Positions 25,795-34,946 are shown, numbered from the stretch's first letter. The stretch is DNA of 56,508 nt from Polyangiaceae bacterium (GCA_025937895.1 JAICQL010000023.1:1-56508); one strand, 5' to 3'. Notes: generated from the sequence alone by a model not told the origin. Numbers and translations are program-made.

Positions 25795-27077
25795 GCGGAC
25801 CCGCACTGCTGCTCGAGCGCGACGCCTCGCTGCCGCTGATCCACACCGGCATCTCCACGCGCTCGGGCGCCGCGGAGGATCCGGAGGGCCTGGAGGGCCT
25901 GACCCGCATCTCCGGGCGCTTGATGCGGCGCACTGCGGGCGGCCAGAGCGCGGATCAGATCGACGCGCGCATCGATCGCATGGGGGCCTCGCTGGGGCTC
26001 GACGCCGGTCATGGTGGGGTCGCGCTCAGCGGTGTGGTGCTGGAGCGCTCGTTTGGCGAGCTCATGAGCTTGCTGGAGGAGACGTTGACGGCACCCGGTC
26101 TGGCCGAAGACGAGCTGGAGCGCCTGAAGCGCGAGACCGGCGCGGAGCTGATGGAGATCCTGGACAGCGATCAGCAGCTGGTCCAGCGCTGGTTCCTGCG
26201 CACTGTCTTCGCCGGCCACCCCTACGGACGCACGGTGATCGGCACGGAGAAGAGCCTGGCCGCGATCCAGCTGGCGGACGTACGCAGCTGCCTGGCGCGA
26301 GAGTTCCGTCAGGACAACGTCGTGTTCGGCTTCGCTGGAGCGGTGGAGCCCGCGCGCGCGGAGCGCGCATCACGGGCCATCTGGGAGCAGCTGCCGCCGG
26401 GCGGCTCCACCCCCCCGCCGCCGCCTGATCCCGTCGCCAGCGGCGGGCGCCGGCTGCTGTTCGTGGACAAGCCGGAGCGAACCCAGACGCAGATCCTGAT
26501 CGGCGGCATCGGTAGCCATCCCAGCGACGGGGATCACCTGGCCTTGACCATCGCCAACACCGTGTTTGGCGGCACGTTCACGGCGCGCCTGACCCAGGAG
26601 GTGCGAGCCAAGCGCGGCTGGTCCTACGGGGCCTATTCGTCGCTGGGTTACGATCGCCGGCGGCAGGCGTTTAGCATGTGGACCTTCCCCAAGGCGGAGG
26701 ACGCTGCGGCCTGTATCCAGCTGGAGCTCGAGATGCTGCAGCAGTGGTGGCACAGCGGCATCACGGAGGAGGAGTTCGTCTGGGCCAAGCGCTACCTGAT
26801 CCAGTCGCAGGCGTTCGCGCGGGACACCGCGACCAAGCGCATCGGGCTGAAGCTGGATGAGCTCCTGAATGACCTGCCGCCGGGTTACCACGACGAGTTC
26901 GTGCCACGGCTGGAGGCGGTGACCCTGGAGCAGGCCAACGCGGCGGTTCGCAGTCGCATCTCGCTGGAGCACCTGGCGGTGGTGGTCCTGGGTACTCACG
27001 CGGCCATCGGCGATGACGTGCGGAAGGCCATCCCGGAGCTGGCGAGCGAGCGGGTGGTTCCGTTTGATACCGAGTGA
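25791..27077 (+). CDS. M16 peptidase family partner without zinc site
   Basis: 428 residues, start overlapping the upstream stop (ATGA). It has the same fold signals as the upstream gene (TIANTVFGGTFTARLTQEVRAKRGWSYG, the family's substrate-binding region), but where HxxEH should be it reads GLTRISGRLMRRTAGG, so zinc ligands are absent. This active/inactive pairing is well known for bacterial M16B peptidases and mitochondrial processing peptidase. It has no signal peptide. Probable roles are peptide turnover or quinoprotein-type maturation, not decidable here. Confidence 0.92.
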   Translation: MSGPALLLERDASLPLIHTGISTRSGAAEDPEGLEGLTRISGRLMRRTAGGQSADQIDARIDRMGASLGLDAGHGGVALSGVVLERSFGELMSLLEETLTAPGLAEDELERLKRETGAELMEILDSDQQLVQRWFLRTVFAGHPYGRTVIGTEKSLAAIQLADVRSCLAREFRQDNVVFGFAGAVEPARAERASRAIWEQLPPGGSTPPPPPDPVASGGRRLLFVDKPERTQTQILIGGIGSHPSDGDHLALTIANTVFGGTFTARLTQEVRAKRGWSYGAYSSLGYDRRRQAFSMWTFPKAEDAAACIQLELEMLQQWWHSGITEEEFVWAKRYLIQSQAFARDTATKRIGLKLDELLNDLPPGYHDEFVPRLEAVTLEQANAAVRSRISLEHLAVVVLGTHAAIGDDVRKAIPELASERVVPFDTE

Positions 27078-27085
27078 CGAGCGTC

Positions 27086-27108
27086 CCGGGCGCGCCTAGC
27101 GCGCCCGG
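27086..27108. terminator. Perfect 10-bp GC hairpin between convergent operons
   Basis: CCGGGCGCGC and its complement are separated by a 3-base loop, 8 bp after the M16 partner gene stop. There is no T-tract. It probably ends transcription from the left and may act on both strands. Confidence 0.65.
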
Positions 27109-27184
27109 CTCCCGAACTTCCCGCGCGGTGCCCGCGGCTGGGTCAGGGATACACGTAGGCGCTCTGAACCCCAGCGGGATCAGC

Positions 27185-28936
27185 TCAGTGGCGGCTGGGT
27201 ACGGCCGAGTCGGTGAAGCCGAGCTCACCCACCAGCGCGTCCGCCAGGCGGCGTGCCTCGCGCTGCAGCTCTCCCTCGAGCTGCCAGGGATCACTGCCAG
27301 CGGCCAGCGGGCGCCGCAGGTCGACGTACACCTTCAGCTTGGGCTCGGTACCGCTCGGGCGCACCAGCATGCGTCCGCGGTCGCCCAGCTCCAGCTCGAC
27401 CAGGCTGGTGTTCTCCAGCCAGCGTGGCCGCCGCTCCCCGCCGCTGCGAAAGTCATTCACGGCGGTGACCCGCGCGTCCAGCACCCGCTCCGGTGGATCG
27501 CTGGACACCCGGTCCATGGCCTCCTGGATCTCGCGCGCACCGACCAGACCCTGGCGAGTCACGCTCCGCTGCACGCTGACCCAGAGCCCGTGGCGCAGGT
27601 AGAGCTGGGCCAGACGCTCGCGCAGCGAGCTGCCCCGCGAGCGCTCCAGCGCCGCGAGCTCACACAGAATCAGAGCGGCGGAGATGCCGTCCTTGTCGCG
27701 CACCAGGTGACCGACGCAGTAGCCCAGCGCCTCCTCGAAGCCGAAGACATAGTTGAGCTCGCCCTTGGCCATCAGATCGAGCGCCGCCGTCCAGATCCAC
27801 TTGAAGCCGGTCAGGGTCTGCTCGCAGTGCGCGCCATGCTGGGCTGCGATGGAGCGCAGCATGGGCGACGAGACGATGCTCTCCGCCACCAGTGGGCGCG
27901 GCGTCTTTGCCGCCCGCTCCAGCGCAAAATCCGCCAGCAGCAGGCCGATCTGGTTGCCGGTGAGCGCGGCCCAGCCACCCTTGCCGTCGGGCAGGCTGGC
28001 CGCGAGGCGATCCACGTCGGGATCGTTCGCCAGGATCAGGTCCGCGTTGACCTTGCGAGCCAGCTCCGTGACCAGGTCCAGGGCGCCGGGCTCCTCCGGG
28101 TTGGGAAACCTCACGGTGGGGAAGCGACCATCCGGCTCACGCTGCTCCTGCACCACGTGCAGGCGGGCGAAGCCGGCGGCGGACAGCACGCGCTCGACCG
28201 GAGCGGCGCCCACGCCGTGCATCGGTGTGTAGGCGATGCATAGCTCGCGCGCGGGTGCCCCCGGGGGGCGCAGCGCAGCGACGTCCCGGAAGTACTCCTC
28301 GAGCAGCTCGGGGGGGACCGGCTGCACGTTGGGAGCGCCGCCGTCGAGAGCGTCCGCTCGCATGGGCTCGGAGCTGGCGGGCGCCGAGCGCTCGATCTCG
28401 GCCGCCACCTCGCTGTCCACCGGGGGCACGATCTGCACGGCGTTGGCGTCGTACAGCTTGTAGCCGTTGTACTCGCCTGGGTTGTGGCTGGCGGTGATGA
28501 CGATGCAAGCAGTGGCGCTCAGGCGCCGCGCGACGTAGGCGGCGATGGGCGTGGCCACTGGCTCGGGAAAATAGCACACGGGCAGGCCGTGGGCGGACAG
28601 CACCCCGACCGTCTCGCGCAGGAAGGCCGCGCTGGACAGCCGCCCATCGGCGCCCACGACGATCGGCGCCAGCTCGCCCTTGCCATGGCGCCGTTTCAGA
28701 TAACGGGCCACGCCGGCCGTCGTGCGCCGCACCACGGCGCGGTTCATGCGCAGAGGCCCCGCCCCCACGAGGGCACGCAGGCCCGCCGTGCCGAACTGCA
28801 GCGAGCCTGACATGACCTCCAGCAGCAGGGCGTCATTGCGCGAGTCCACGTGGCCCTGCAGCTCGCGCCGCGTTTCGGGATCCGGATCGGCGGCGATCCA
28901 CGCGCGCGCCGCTTCGAGGGCTTCATCGATGTTCAT
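27185..28936 (-). CDS. Phosphoglucomutase/phosphomannomutase (PgcA-type alpha-D-phosphohexomutase)
   Basis: 583 residues. It contains the phosphoserine loop ACIVITASHNPGEYNGYK (catalytic Ser150), the metal loop ANDPDVDRLAAS, the sugar-binding loop FGFEEALGYCVG and the phosphate-binding C-terminal SGTEPKLKVY. N-terminal LQFGTAGLRALVGAGPLRMN identifies the long PGM2/PgcA branch rather than the 450-residue ManB branch. It interconverts glucose-1- and glucose-6-phosphate or related pentose/hexose phosphates, feeding polysaccharide synthesis. Last gene of a minus-strand run, 9 bp after the biotin carboxylase gene. Confidence 0.93.
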   Translation of the reverse strand: MNIDEALEAARAWIAADPDPETRRELQGHVDSRNDALLLEVMSGSLQFGTAGLRALVGAGPLRMNRAVVRRTTAGVARYLKRRHGKGELAPIVVGADGRLSSAAFLRETVGVLSAHGLPVCYFPEPVATPIAAYVARRLSATACIVITASHNPGEYNGYKLYDANAVQIVPPVDSEVAAEIERSAPASSEPMRADALDGGAPNVQPVPPELLEEYFRDVAALRPPGAPARELCIAYTPMHGVGAAPVERVLSAAGFARLHVVQEQREPDGRFPTVRFPNPEEPGALDLVTELARKVNADLILANDPDVDRLAASLPDGKGGWAALTGNQIGLLLADFALERAAKTPRPLVAESIVSSPMLRSIAAQHGAHCEQTLTGFKWIWTAALDLMAKGELNYVFGFEEALGYCVGHLVRDKDGISAALILCELAALERSRGSSLRERLAQLYLRHGLWVSVQRSVTRQGLVGAREIQEAMDRVSSDPPERVLDARVTAVNDFRSGGERRPRWLENTSLVELELGDRGRMLVRPSGTEPKLKVYVDLRRPLAAGSDPWQLEGELQREARRLADALVGELGFTDSAVPSRH

Positions 28937-28945
28937 GGCGACTCT

Positions 28946-30319
28946 CTAAGCAAATGACTCTTCCAGGAGATGTGTCGTGTACTCTCCCGAACGGAACGCA
29001 GCGCTGCCAGCCACACGGACCATGAGCGGCAAGTTGGTACGCTTGCTGCCCGTCTTGCCGCGCAGCTCGATCCGCGTCTCTCCCAGCCCGTTGAGCAGGC
29101 GCTCGATGGCTGCTTCGCGCGTGGGTCCATGTGCCATCACCTTGGCCAATAGCGGATCATAGTGGGGGGTGATGGTATCTCCGGCACGAAAGCCCGTGTC
29201 GACCCGGAAGGTCGCGTCGGTGGCAGGAAAGCTGAACTCCTCCAGCTGGCCAGGCTGAGGCAAGAAGCCTCGCTCGGGATCTTCCGCGTATAGCCGCACC
29301 TCGATGGCATGCCCCTGTGCGGGCAGCTCCTCGGGCAAGTCGACTGGGTCTCCGCTGGCGACGCTTAGCTGCAGCTCCACCAGATCTATGCCGCGCACCA
29401 GCTCCGTGATGCCGTGCTCCACCTGCAGCCGTGGGTTCACTTCCAGGAAGTAGGGAACACCGGTCTCGTCCACGATGAACTCCACGGTGGCCAGCCCGAC
29501 GTACTCCTGCGAGCTCACCAGCTGCAGCGCAGCTTGCCAGAGCTGCTGGCGTGCGCCCGGCTGCTCCAGAAAGCGGGCAGGAGACGGGCACTCCTCGAGC
29601 AGCTTCTGGTGCCGGCGCTGGACGCTGCACTCGCGCTCGCCCAGCGCCCAGCCGCGCCCCTTGCCGGCGCACAGGATCTGTACCTCCACGTGACGCGGGC
29701 GCTGCAGGTAGCGCTCCAGGTACACGCGCGCATCACCGAAGGCAGCGGCGCCGCGCTCCGAGCAGGTGTTGGCCGCCTTTGCCAGCTGCGCCAGGTCATC
29801 CACCCGCACCATGCCGATGCCGCCACCGCCGCCTGCCGCCTTCACGATCAGTGGCAGGCCCACCGCCTGCGCGGCCGCCAGCGTCTGCTCGGTATCGGCC
29901 GGATCGATGGCCACCTCGGTGCCGGGCGGTGGCTGAATGCCGAGTGAGCGGGCGAGCGCGCGCGCGGCCAGCTTGTCGCCGAATGTCTCCAGAGCGGCCG
30001 TCTCCGGGCCGATGAAGTGTACGCCGAGGGCGCGCACGGCCGCGGCAAACTCGGCATTTTCGCTGAGCAAGCCATAACCCGGGTGGACTGCGTCGGCGCC
30101 GCTGGCGCGGATGGCGTCGAGCAGCGCCGCGCGGTTCAGATAGCTCTTGGCCAGGGGCGCCTCTCCGAGACGCACGCTCTCGTCGGCGTTCTCCACATGG
30201 AGCGCGCCAGCATCTGCGTCGGAATAGACGGCCACCGTGGCCACCCCCAGACGGCGGCAGGTACGCTCGATGCGCACGGCCACCTCACCCCGATTGGCGA
30301 TCAGTACCTTCTGGAACAT
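28946..30319 (-). CDS. accC: Biotin carboxylase (AccC-type)
   Basis: 457 residues, normal length for a stand-alone biotin carboxylase. N-terminal FQKVLIANRGEVAVRIERTCRRLGV and DAVHPGYGLLSENAEFA are diagnostic. The ATP-grasp glycine loop is KAAGGGGGIGMVRV. Active-site segments include ECSVQRRHQKLLEE and FLEVNPRLQVEHGITELV. It carboxylates biotin on a carrier protein using ATP and bicarbonate, normally the first step of malonyl-CoA formation. No biotin carrier or carboxyltransferase gene is nearby, so it may serve another acyl-CoA carboxylase. It sits 39 bp after rlmN. Confidence 0.9.
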   Translation of the reverse strand: MFQKVLIANRGEVAVRIERTCRRLGVATVAVYSDADAGALHVENADESVRLGEAPLAKSYLNRAALLDAIRASGADAVHPGYGLLSENAEFAAAVRALGVHFIGPETAALETFGDKLAARALARSLGIQPPPGTEVAIDPADTEQTLAAAQAVGLPLIVKAAGGGGGIGMVRVDDLAQLAKAANTCSERGAAAFGDARVYLERYLQRPRHVEVQILCAGKGRGWALGERECSVQRRHQKLLEECPSPARFLEQPGARQQLWQAALQLVSSQEYVGLATVEFIVDETGVPYFLEVNPRLQVEHGITELVRGIDLVELQLSVASGDPVDLPEELPAQGHAIEVRLYAEDPERGFLPQPGQLEEFSFPATDATFRVDTGFRAGDTITPHYDPLLAKVMAHGPTREAAIERLLNGLGETRIELRGKTGSKRTNLPLMVRVAGSAAFRSGEYTTHLLEESFA

Positions 30320-30358
30320 GGCAGCGTTGGCTGTACCCCTTTGCGGTGCTGGTTGTCT

Positions 30359-31552
30359 TCAGGAACCGTGGCCCGAGAGGAGCTGGTCGCGCAGAGAGCG
30401 GGAGCCAGCGCCCGGCGCCGGCGCGTTCAGGGCCAGCTGCCCGCAGGCCGCGTCTACATCGTCACCGCGCGTGGCTCGCACCGAGCAGCTCACTCTCAGC
30501 TGCGCCAGCTCCCTGCGAAACGCTTCGACGGCCTGCTGCTCTGGGGCGCGCAAGCTCGATGCCGCGATGGGGTTCATGGGGATCAGGTTCACCTTGATCG
30601 GCAGACCACGCAGCGCCTGCACCAACCGGCGCGCGTGCGCCACCTGATCGTTGACCCCTGCGATCAGCGTGTACTCGATGGTGATCCGGCGGCGCTTGGG
30701 CAGCGGATAGCGGCGCAGCGCCTCCACCAGCTCGGCCAGCGGCTGGCTCTCGTTCATCGGTATGATGCTGCTGCGCGTGGCGTGGTCCGGCGCGTGCAGG
30801 GAAATGGCCAGGCCGATCTTTCCGCCAAAGTCCTCGCCCAGCTTCTGGATGCCACGGATCAGCCCGACAGTGCTCACCGTGATGCGCCGGGGGCTCAAGC
30901 CCGCGCCCGCCGGGTGGGTCAGTAGCCGGATGGTGCGAGCGGTCTCGGTGTAGTGGTGCAGGGGCTCACCCATGCCCATGAACACGATGTTCTTGATCCG
31001 CTCGCCGGCGTCCAGATGTCGGCGTGCATGTAGAAACTGAGCGATCACCTCGTGCGCACCGAGGCCCCGCTTCAGCCCCGCCTGGCCGCTGGCGCAGAAC
31101 ACGCAGCCCATGGCGCAGCCCACCTGGGTGGAGATGCATAGTGTGACCGGGCGCTCCGCGCGCTCCTGTTCGCTGGTGCCTTCGTCCTCGTCGTCCTCCT
31201 CGTCCTCGTCGTGGAGATCCTGCAGGTGGGCGCGAGGGATCATCACGCACTCGATGGCGAGGCCGTCATCCAGGCGCAGGAGCAGCTTGCGCGTGCCATC
31301 CGCGGAGCGGCGCACCATCTCTTCCACGAGCGGGCTGCGCAGCCCGTGCTCCAGCAGGCGCGCGCGCAGCGGCCGCGAGAGATTGGACATGTGCTCGACA
31401 TCGAGCACCCCCTGCTTGTGGATCCACTGAAAGATCTGCTGCGCGCGGAAGGCGGGCTCGCCCCACTCCGTCATGCGCGCGCGCCATTCTTCCGGCAGCC
31501 AGGCCACTACCTGCTGCTCAGAGGCACCGGGCTTGCGTACGGCGTGACTCAT
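30359..31552 (-). CDS. rlmN: Dual-specificity 23S rRNA/tRNA adenine-C2 methyltransferase RlmN
   Basis: 397 residues. The radical-SAM motif CxxxCxxC is present as Cys146, Cys150, Cys153 (VGCAMGCVFCASGQAGLKRGL), with the SAM-binding FMGMGEPL. Methyl-accepting Cys370 lies in RGDDVDAACGQLA, the hallmark of the RlmN/Cfr mechanism. The N-terminal helical domain begins near residue 14. An unusual acidic insert (residues 114-130, HDEDEEDDEDEG) sits just before the radical-SAM core. The start overlaps the mazG stop by four bases, indicating translational coupling. It methylates A2503 of 23S rRNA and A37 of tRNAs. Confidence 0.95.
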   Translation of the reverse strand: MSHAVRKPGASEQQVVAWLPEEWRARMTEWGEPAFRAQQIFQWIHKQGVLDVEHMSNLSRPLRARLLEHGLRSPLVEEMVRRSADGTRKLLLRLDDGLAIECVMIPRAHLQDLHDEDEEDDEDEGTSEQERAERPVTLCISTQVGCAMGCVFCASGQAGLKRGLGAHEVIAQFLHARRHLDAGERIKNIVFMGMGEPLHHYTETARTIRLLTHPAGAGLSPRRITVSTVGLIRGIQKLGEDFGGKIGLAISLHAPDHATRSSIIPMNESQPLAELVEALRRYPLPKRRRITIEYTLIAGVNDQVAHARRLVQALRGLPIKVNLIPMNPIAASSLRAPEQQAVEAFRRELAQLRVSCSVRATRGDDVDAACGQLALNAPAPGAGSRSLRDQLLSGHGS

Positions 31553-32469
31553 GGTGAGCTCGAGCCTCCCGTCTTCTTGGCCTCGTTCCAGTACTCGTCC
31601 AGCTGTTCCAGCGCAATGCCACGGCTGGGCTGACCTTCCGCGCTGCGTGGCCAGTCGCCAAATTGCTCTCTCACCCGCTGCTCCACGTGGGCGAAGCGCC
31701 GGCAGAACTCGTCATTCGTCCGCTGCAGCGCGCGAGCGGCGTCCACGCCGGTGTGGCGCGCCAGGTTCACTGCCGCAAAGAGCACGTCTCCAAGCTCGGC
31801 TTCGATCTGGGCGGAGTCACCCCCTGCGATGGCCGTGTCCAGCTCCGCCAGCTCTTCCTGAAGCTTGGCTCGTGAGCCGCCCGCATTCGGCCAGTCAAAG
31901 CCGACTCGCTGCACCTCCTTGCCGATGCGCTGCGCGCGCTCCAGCGGCGGCAAAGAGCGAGGCACCCGCTCCAGCAGATCCCTCCGTTTGGGCTTCTCGC
32001 GCGCCTTGAGCTGCTCCCACTGCTGAGCTACCGCGCCGGCGTCCTCCAGCTGCACGTCCTCGAACACGTGAGGATGACGCCGCACGAGCTTCTCGCAGAT
32101 GCCGCGTACGACGTCGTCTGGACCAAAGCCATGAGCGGTCCGCGCCAGCTCCGACAGAAACACGACCTGCAGCAGCAGGTCCCCGAGCTCCTCGCGCAGC
32201 TCCTGCGCGCCACCGTGGTCGATGGCGTCCATGACCTCGCAGGCCTCCTCCAGCACGTACCGCCGCAGGGAGGGGAAGGTCTGCTCGCGATCCCAGGGAC
32301 AGCCGTCCGGCGCGAGCAGGCGCTGCATCAGCTGCACCAGGCGCGGCAGCGTCTGGCCCAGCTGCTCACCCAGGGGCAGGGCTGGCGGCACATCGAAGCC
32401 TCGCTGTGCGCGCCCCCCCACGTTGGGGCTGGGGCTGCTGGAAGCGGGGCGTGTCGGGTCGGTGGTCAC
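31549..32469 (-). CDS. mazG: Nucleoside triphosphate pyrophosphohydrolase MazG
   Basis: 306 residues with two tandem MazG units. The N-terminal unit has LRRYVLEEACEVMDAID and LREELGDLLLQVVF, providing the EExxE/ExxD metal ligands. The C-terminal unit has RVGFDWPNAGGSRAKLQEELAELDTAI and IEAELGDVLFAAVNLAR. It hydrolyses NTPs to NMP and pyrophosphate and limits MazEF- or stringent-type responses in E. coli. The N-terminal extension of about 35 residues is Ser/Pro-rich. It lies downstream of cysK by 75 bp and upstream of rlmN. Confidence 0.95.
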   Translation of the reverse strand: MTTDPTRPASSSPSPNVGGRAQRGFDVPPALPLGEQLGQTLPRLVQLMQRLLAPDGCPWDREQTFPSLRRYVLEEACEVMDAIDHGGAQELREELGDLLLQVVFLSELARTAHGFGPDDVVRGICEKLVRRHPHVFEDVQLEDAGAVAQQWEQLKAREKPKRRDLLERVPRSLPPLERAQRIGKEVQRVGFDWPNAGGSRAKLQEELAELDTAIAGGDSAQIEAELGDVLFAAVNLARHTGVDAARALQRTNDEFCRRFAHVEQRVREQFGDWPRSAEGQPSRGIALEQLDEYWNEAKKTGGSSSP

Positions 32470-32544
32470 GGCGGTCCTATCTCTCGGACGAGTTCTCGGG
32501 TTCTAGCTCGGCGGGCGGCCCCGGCCGACGCTCAGATGCGGGGC

Positions 32545-33522
32545 TCAGAATAGATAGCGCTCCCCGGAGTCACACAGGATGGTCACGACGTTGCTTCCGG
32601 ACGGCAGCCGCTGCGCAACCGCCACGGCGGCACTGACGTTGGCCCCCGCGGAGGGCCCCACGAGCAAGCCCTCCGTCTGAGCCAGCCGTCGTGCGCAGCG
32701 CTCGGCCGCAGCGTCCGTTACCGTCACGACCTCATCGATCACGCTTCGATCCAGGATCGCCGGAATGAACCCGGCACCCAGGCCCTGAATCGAATGCAGC
32801 CCGGCACGGCCGCCGCTGAGGACGGGGCTGTTCTTGGGCTCCACGGCCACGATGCGCACGGCCCCGCCGAGGCGCTCGCGCAGGCATCGACCCACGCCCG
32901 TGAGCGTGCCGCCGGTGCCGACTCCAGCCACGAAGGCAGCTACCTTGCCGCCCAGCTGAGCGAGTATTTCACTCGCAGTATCGCGATAGTGGCAGGCCGG
33001 ATTGGCGGGGTTTTCAAACTGGCGCGGCATGAACGCTCCTGGAGTCTCCCGCAGCAGCTTCTCGGCATGACGAACGGCTCCGAGCATCCCCTCCGGCGCC
33101 GGGGTGAGCGCGATTTCGGCGCCGTAAGCTCGCATGATATGGCGCCGTTCCAGGCTCATGTCCTCGGGCATGACCAGCACGCAGCGATAGCCGCGGACGG
33201 CGGCGATCATGGCCAGGCTGATGCCGGTATTACCGCTGGTCGCCTCAATCAACGTGGCGCCGCTGCGCAGCGCCCCCGCAGCCTCCGCTGCCTGGATCAT
33301 GGAAAGCGCGGGCCGATCTTTCACGCTGCCGGCGGGGTTGAGGAACTCGGCCTTGCCCCACAGGCTGGCGCCGGATTGAGGCTCCATGCGCGCCAGGCGC
33401 ACGAGGGGCGTTCTACCGACCAACTCCAGCACGTTTCGAGCCACATTGCCCGAACCCGCGCTGGAGGCCGCTGCTTGCACTTCAGCGGCGCTGCTCGGCG
33501 GAGGGTCGAGGCGCTCGGTCAT
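32545..33522 (-). CDS. cysK: Cysteine synthase (O-acetylserine sulfhydrylase), CysK/CysM family
   Basis: 325 residues. The PLP lysine is Lys68 in EFLNPAGSVKDRPALSMI. The substrate loop is EATSGNTGISLA, the phosphate cradle GTGGTLTGVGR, and the C-terminal VGPSAGANVSAA with the final CDSGERYLF. It makes L-cysteine from O-acetylserine and sulfide. The TSGNTG loop fits CysK, although CysM or a cystathionine beta-synthase-like role is not excluded. An N-terminal Ser/Ala-rich extension of about 28 residues precedes the domain. First gene of the minus-strand operon cysK-mazG-rlmN-accC-phosphohexomutase. Confidence 0.9.
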   Translation of the reverse strand: MTERLDPPPSSAAEVQAAASSAGSGNVARNVLELVGRTPLVRLARMEPQSGASLWGKAEFLNPAGSVKDRPALSMIQAAEAAGALRSGATLIEATSGNTGISLAMIAAVRGYRCVLVMPEDMSLERRHIMRAYGAEIALTPAPEGMLGAVRHAEKLLRETPGAFMPRQFENPANPACHYRDTASEILAQLGGKVAAFVAGVGTGGTLTGVGRCLRERLGGAVRIVAVEPKNSPVLSGGRAGLHSIQGLGAGFIPAILDRSVIDEVVTVTDAAAERCARRLAQTEGLLVGPSAGANVSAAVAVAQRLPSGSNVVTILCDSGERYLF

Positions 33523-34099
33523 TAAGCCAGGCTAGTCTCAGCGCTCCTCTGCGGACAAGCCCCTCTCCCCGCGCGCTCTCGGCCCAGTGGCCATCAGGGC
33601 TGGCATGCAGACACAGGACCAAGCTGAAACGCTGCAGCGTCCAATTGCAGAACTGAAAGACAGCACATGCAGTGCACTGAGCGGTGGTGAACATGCGTGG
33701 TCACGACGCCTGTCCCGATTGAGCAGTCATTCTCGCGAGGCGACCTGCCTGCGCAGCCGCGTCTCCCCACTGAGGGACGCAACCATGCAACTGCACCGTT
33801 CGCCGATGGTGCCATCCATAGGCGCCCGAGCGCCAGCGGGCGGAAAAAGAGCGCGACGGTGGCACAGCGCGGCGGATGTCCGCGGCGGCGCTGGAGCGCA
33901 GCGGGTGGTCGCGCCAGCGCTGGAGGCCAACTGGTCTTCGCTGCACGGCTGCAAGGCGTGCGCGCGCATGCTGCGTTTCGAAGAGCGTGTGGTCCGTGCG
34001 CAGCGCTGCAAAATGCCGGCTGGGTGAATGACACGGCCTGAAATGATCGAGCCGCAAAAAACTGCGCACGCGATGGGCCATCGCGGCGCGCTGGCGTGC
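33523..34099. other. About 580 bp without a recognisable gene
   Basis: Between cysK (minus) and the amidotransferase-fold gene (plus). Frames on both strands of up to about 180 codons exist but have no domain, signal or ribosome site, and their Cys/Arg/Ser/His-rich content is unlike the neighbours. It probably holds divergent promoters and perhaps an untranslated RNA or a decayed gene. I can support none of these directly. Confidence 0.4.
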
Positions 34100-34105
34100 T
34101 ATGAT
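34097..34105 (+). promoter_or_regulatory. Extended -10 element, leaderless start
   Basis: TGCTATGAT is an extended -10 (TGn-TATGAT), and the ATG of the next gene begins at 34115, only 10 bases after the hexamer. Transcription would start within about three bases of the ATG, and there is no purine-rich ribosome site. This suggests a leaderless mRNA. No good -35 is seen, as is common with extended -10 promoters. Confidence 0.5.
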
Positions 34106-34114
34106 TTGGTATCG

Positions 34115-34927
34115 ATGTCGCGCGTCCTTGCCCTCGTAGGTAACCGTCCCGACGTTTGCGGTGTAGCCGCCAAGAAGTACGCGAGCCTGCTGCGGGTCGA
34201 AACCCACGGCAACGCTCTCGGTTGGGGCATAGGGTTCTATCAATCAGGTGAAGCCCTGCTGCGTCGTCGTCCGCTCGATGATCGCGACGTGATCGAGATC
34301 GCCGCGCTCAATGACGTGTCATCGGGCCTGATGCTCGCTCAGATTCGCACCCCCGGCGTGGGTGCGCTGCGCACGGAGAACACGCCGCCGTTTCGCTACC
34401 GCGACTGGCTGTTCGCGCAACGCGGCACGGTGGCTGGGTTCGAGCAGGTACGCACGCCGCTGCTGGAGCGTTTGCCGGAGTTTCTGCGCTGCAATCTGCG
34501 CGGCGAGACCGACGGCGAGGCCATGTTTTACTCCTTCCTCTCCTGCCTGGATGAGGCAGTCGGGCTGGAGAGTGATCGCATCACGGCAGCGCAGATTCGC
34601 GAGGCCCTGCGCGGCGCGCTGGCCCGCACCGATCAGTTGCTGGCCCGCGTGGGTCAGGGCGCGGCGGAGCTGGACTGGTTCGCCTCCGACGGCGAGCACC
34701 TGGTCTGCCTGCATCGCACGGGCACCATGATGTACCGTCGCTTCGAAGCGCCGGAGGAGCTGGAGGCGCTGCTGCCGGAGGGGCCGCCAGGCGCTTCGTT
34801 GCATCCTTTCCGCTGCTCCGTGGTCGCCTCTGGTCTGGAGCAGTTGCCGGAAAAGTGGGTGCGTCTCGAAGAGGGGCGGTTTGTCACGCTCAACCGAACT
34901 GATCCGCCCGTCATCGAGGCCATCTAG
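34115..34927 (+). CDS. Class II glutamine-amidotransferase-fold protein lacking the N-terminal cysteine
   Basis: 270 residues. It has the YafJ/GATase_4 layout: MSRVLALVGNRPDV at the start, then HGNALGWGIGFYQSGEALLRR, IAALNDVSSGLMLAQIRTPGVGALRTENTPPFRYRDWLFAQRGTV. This pattern matches the family's R-A-T-x-G-x(n)-N-x-x-P-F glutamine-site region. Class II enzymes need a cysteine immediately after the initiator Met. Here it is Ser2, and Cys15 is the first cysteine. Upstream in-frame Met codons also lack a following Cys. Either Ser2 acts as an N-terminal nucleophile or the protein is not a glutaminase. Start support comes from the adjacent -10 element. Confidence 0.8.
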   Translation: MSRVLALVGNRPDVCGVAAKKYASLLRVETHGNALGWGIGFYQSGEALLRRRPLDDRDVIEIAALNDVSSGLMLAQIRTPGVGALRTENTPPFRYRDWLFAQRGTVAGFEQVRTPLLERLPEFLRCNLRGETDGEAMFYSFLSCLDEAVGLESDRITAAQIREALRGALARTDQLLARVGQGAAELDWFASDGEHLVCLHRTGTMMYRRFEAPEELEALLPEGPPGASLHPFRCSVVASGLEQLPEKWVRLEEGRFVTLNRTDPPVIEAI

Positions 34928-34946
34928 GCTCTCGGCGGTCATCGGC

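Noticed and set aside
24349..25806. 485-residue minus-strand frame opposite the M16 peptidase
   Set aside because: Antisense shadow; the plus strand has clear HxxEH peptidase motifs.
27074..28243. 389-residue plus-strand frame
   Set aside because: Antisense to the phosphohexomutase gene, whose TASHNP and DPDVDR motifs are clear.
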